DNA from: Wenyingzhuangia fucanilytica
Lineage (GTDB): Bacteria; Bacteroidota; Bacteroidia; Flavobacteriales; Flavobacteriaceae
Length of the DNA stretch: 64,000 nt
Assembly: GCF_001697185.1 (NCBI RefSeq)
Contig: NZ_CP014224.1
Span: forward strand, 2,294,001-2,358,000
Direction of reading: 5' to 3'
Shown one piece after another: positions 62,930 through 64,000 of this stretch; position 1 is the stretch's first letter; every line of letters starts with the position of its first letter. A program made the translations under genes and the position numbers. Below the pieces are notes generated by a model, which was given only the letters and a program-made list of their open reading frames with translations, was not told the DNA's origin and did no database searches.

Positions 62930-63167
62930 GGAAATAAAACTTAAAAATTATCAACTTGCGATGCGTTCAACCTAATCCAATATTGATATATAACAGCTTT
63001 AACACTGTTACACAACTAACAAATATTTAAAAAACCTCCCAATTCTTTATTTTACATTTGCTTGTTTAATAATACACAACGCCTTACAGGTAATATGTTT
63101 ATTTAATAAAAACCTAAATGATCTAACCAAATTACAAATACGCAAACAAACTACGTATTTATACTTG

Positions 63168-63199
63168 CAAAACTAAGTAATAAAAACAGTTAAACCAAA
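63168..63199 (-). promoter_or_regulatory. Promoter of the ABC-F transcript
   Basis: On the minus strand TTTG (63199-63196), a 20-bp spacer and TAGTTTTG (63175-63168) match the Bacteroidota consensus fully. The predicted start near 63164 gives a leader of about 465 nt. The 62729-63315 gap otherwise contains only the leader hairpins and the next terminator. Confidence 0.65.
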
Positions 63200-63259
63200 G
63201 ATTAAGTTTCTTTTTTTTATAATAATCCGATTTAAGCTAAACATTATATCATAAAACAG

Positions 63260-63295
63260 AAAAAGCCTTGATTTATTAATAAATCAAGGCTTTTT
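63260..63295 (-). terminator. Intrinsic terminator of the NarK-like gene
   Basis: A long near-perfect palindrome with core AAGCCTTGATTTATT/AATAAATCAAGGCTT lies 20 bp after the stop codon, with T-residues on the minus strand. Confidence 0.88.
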
Positions 63296-63315
63296 AATTG
63301 TTATTTAAATTTTAA

Positions 63316-64000
63316 CTAAGCTGTTTCTACTTTACCAGGAACGACTGCTAATTCATCTTCTTGAGAAAACTTAATTGTTAAAGCTATCAAAGCAGTTATT
63401 ACCACTAAAACTCCAATCATAAAATATCCACTTGCAACTGCATCAGAAGATGCTGCTGCTTGAGCAGATTTAATCACATCTGCTGCAGCTCCTTTAGAAG
63501 TTATAATCGCTTCTTTTTCTGCAATTGCTGATTTAGATTTTAATAATATTGCCGCTAAAAACGCACCTACATTACCACCTGCTCCAACAATACCACTAAT
63601 AGATCCTATTGCTTTTTTGTTGATGAAAGGTACTACAGAAAAAGTAGCTCCCTCTGCCATTTGCACAGATAAACTAAAGCATATTAAGAAAATAAATGCT
63701 ACTATAAAGTTTTCGGCTCCAGAAAAAGTAGCCAACATCAATCCTTCAATTGTTAAAATAACAGCTAGGAATAATACCCTACCTCTTAATCCTTTTAATT
63801 TACCAAACTTATCTCCAAAGAAACCACCTAAAGTTCTTGCAAAAATATTCATTAACGCAAATGATAATACTAAGTTACCAGCAGTTACTCTTTCTAACTG
63901 AAAAGTGTTTTGTAAATAATCATCCATGGTTCCATATACGGTTAACTCCATTCCAAATGATGCTGCATATACCAAGAACAATATCCATACACGGTAATCT
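63316..64000 (-). CDS. NarK-like nitrate/nitrite transporter (MFS), 5' part missing
   Basis: The C-terminal 228 residues of an MFS transporter; the frame runs off the right edge of the window, so the apparent TTG start at 63981 is not real. The visible part begins DYRVWILFLVYAASFGMELTVYG, typical of the middle of NarK/NrtP nitrate-nitrite porters. It continues with LVLSFALMNIFARTLGGFFGDKFG, FSLSVQMAEGATFSVVPFINKKAIGSISGIVGAGGN, which holds the NarK signature, and ends at a last helix. It has an unusual loop of about 35 residues rich in Ala and Lys (KSKSAIAEKEAIITSKGAAADVIKSAQ) before the last helices. Confidence 0.88.
   Translation of the reverse strand, partial: DYRVWILFLVYAASFGMELTVYGTMDDYLQNTFQLERVTAGNLVLSFALMNIFARTLGGFFGDKFGKLKGLRGRVLFLAVILTIEGLMLATFSGAENFIVAFIFLICFSLSVQMAEGATFSVVPFINKKAIGSISGIVGAGGNVGAFLAAILLKSKSAIAEKEAIITSKGAAADVIKSAQAAASSDAVASGYFMIGVLVVITALIALTIKFSQEDELAVVPGKVETA

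Noticed and set aside
62758-63164. Stand-alone non-coding RNA (6S RNA, RNase P RNA or tmRNA) in the gap upstream of the ABC-F gene
   Set aside because: No conserved core elements of these RNAs are visible, and the same-strand promoter and adjacent gene make a leader more likely.
1-64000. tRNA or rRNA genes, CRISPR arrays, insertion sequences, phage genes
   Set aside because: None of the expected sequences, repeat-spacer patterns or transposase motifs was seen in the intergenic regions or frames.

Overview
The window is chromosomal DNA of a marine member of the Bacteroidota, most likely family Flavobacteriaceae. The signs are very AT-rich intergenic DNA, no Shine-Dalgarno sequences, many TAnnTTTG promoter elements, SusC/SusD proteins, type IX secretion (T9SS) C-terminal tails, a Bacteroides-type xylose isomerase and a bacillithiol-type YtxJ. 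No rRNA, tRNA, CRISPR array, insertion sequence or prophage was seen.

Layout. 1-7.4 kb: an rRNA methyltransferase (rlmF), a secreted polysaccharide-lyase-like protein with a ricin-type lectin region, a secreted beta-helix protein, and a Crp/Fnr regulator upstream of an HbpS/GlcG-like protein and a beta-propeller/Dabb fusion. 7.5-14.4 kb: a xylose block (transaldolase, SSS symporter, xylA, xylulokinase) divergent from a NUDIX-type regulator and a BD-FAE-like esterase. Two matching palindromes lie in the divergent promoter region. 14.5-18.2 kb: a two-gene YeeE/YedE sulfur transporter, a fatty acid hydroxylase and an RluA-type pseudouridine synthase. 18.2-31.9 kb: a laminarin-type polysaccharide utilization locus (SusC, SusD, surface glycan-binding lipoprotein, GH16, GH3, GH16) with a membrane-anchored propeller/Y_Y_Y/LuxR regulator. 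32-37.7 kb: a sulfur block (rhodanese, MBL-rhodanese fusion, SulP), serB and a cysteine-rich Crp/Fnr regulator. 37.8-38.4 kb: three tandem small paralogous peptides of 49-54 residues. 38.5-49.7 kb: glyA and a housekeeping/stress block (lipoprotein, HAD phosphatase, YtxJ, ClpB, peroxiredoxin, YdeP-like molybdoenzyme). 50-61 kb: two tandem giant T9SS surface proteins. 61-64 kb: an ABC-F ATPase with a long structured leader and the 3' part of a NarK-like transporter.

Main observations. (1) Three unannotated peptide genes share a gap-free 36-residue N-terminal part with KSL, (C/D)GIF and DYN motifs; no modification enzyme is adjacent. (2) The sulfur genes appear to form a regulon: yeeE, SulP and the MBL-rhodanese gene each have GTAAC-N4-GTTAC exactly 22 bp upstream of a TAnnTTTG -7 element, the position of a class II Crp activator. 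The peptide operon has a different palindrome centred at the same distance from its -7 element. (3) The xylose promoter carries two ACTTAGTTT-N7-AAACTAAGT-type operators centred 60 bp apart. (4) The ABC-F gene appears to have a leader of about 460 nt that ends in an intrinsic terminator just before the start codon, suggesting attenuation.

All assignments come from reading motifs by eye; no similarity search was run. Transcription starts were estimated by placing the last G of TAnnTTTG at -4.
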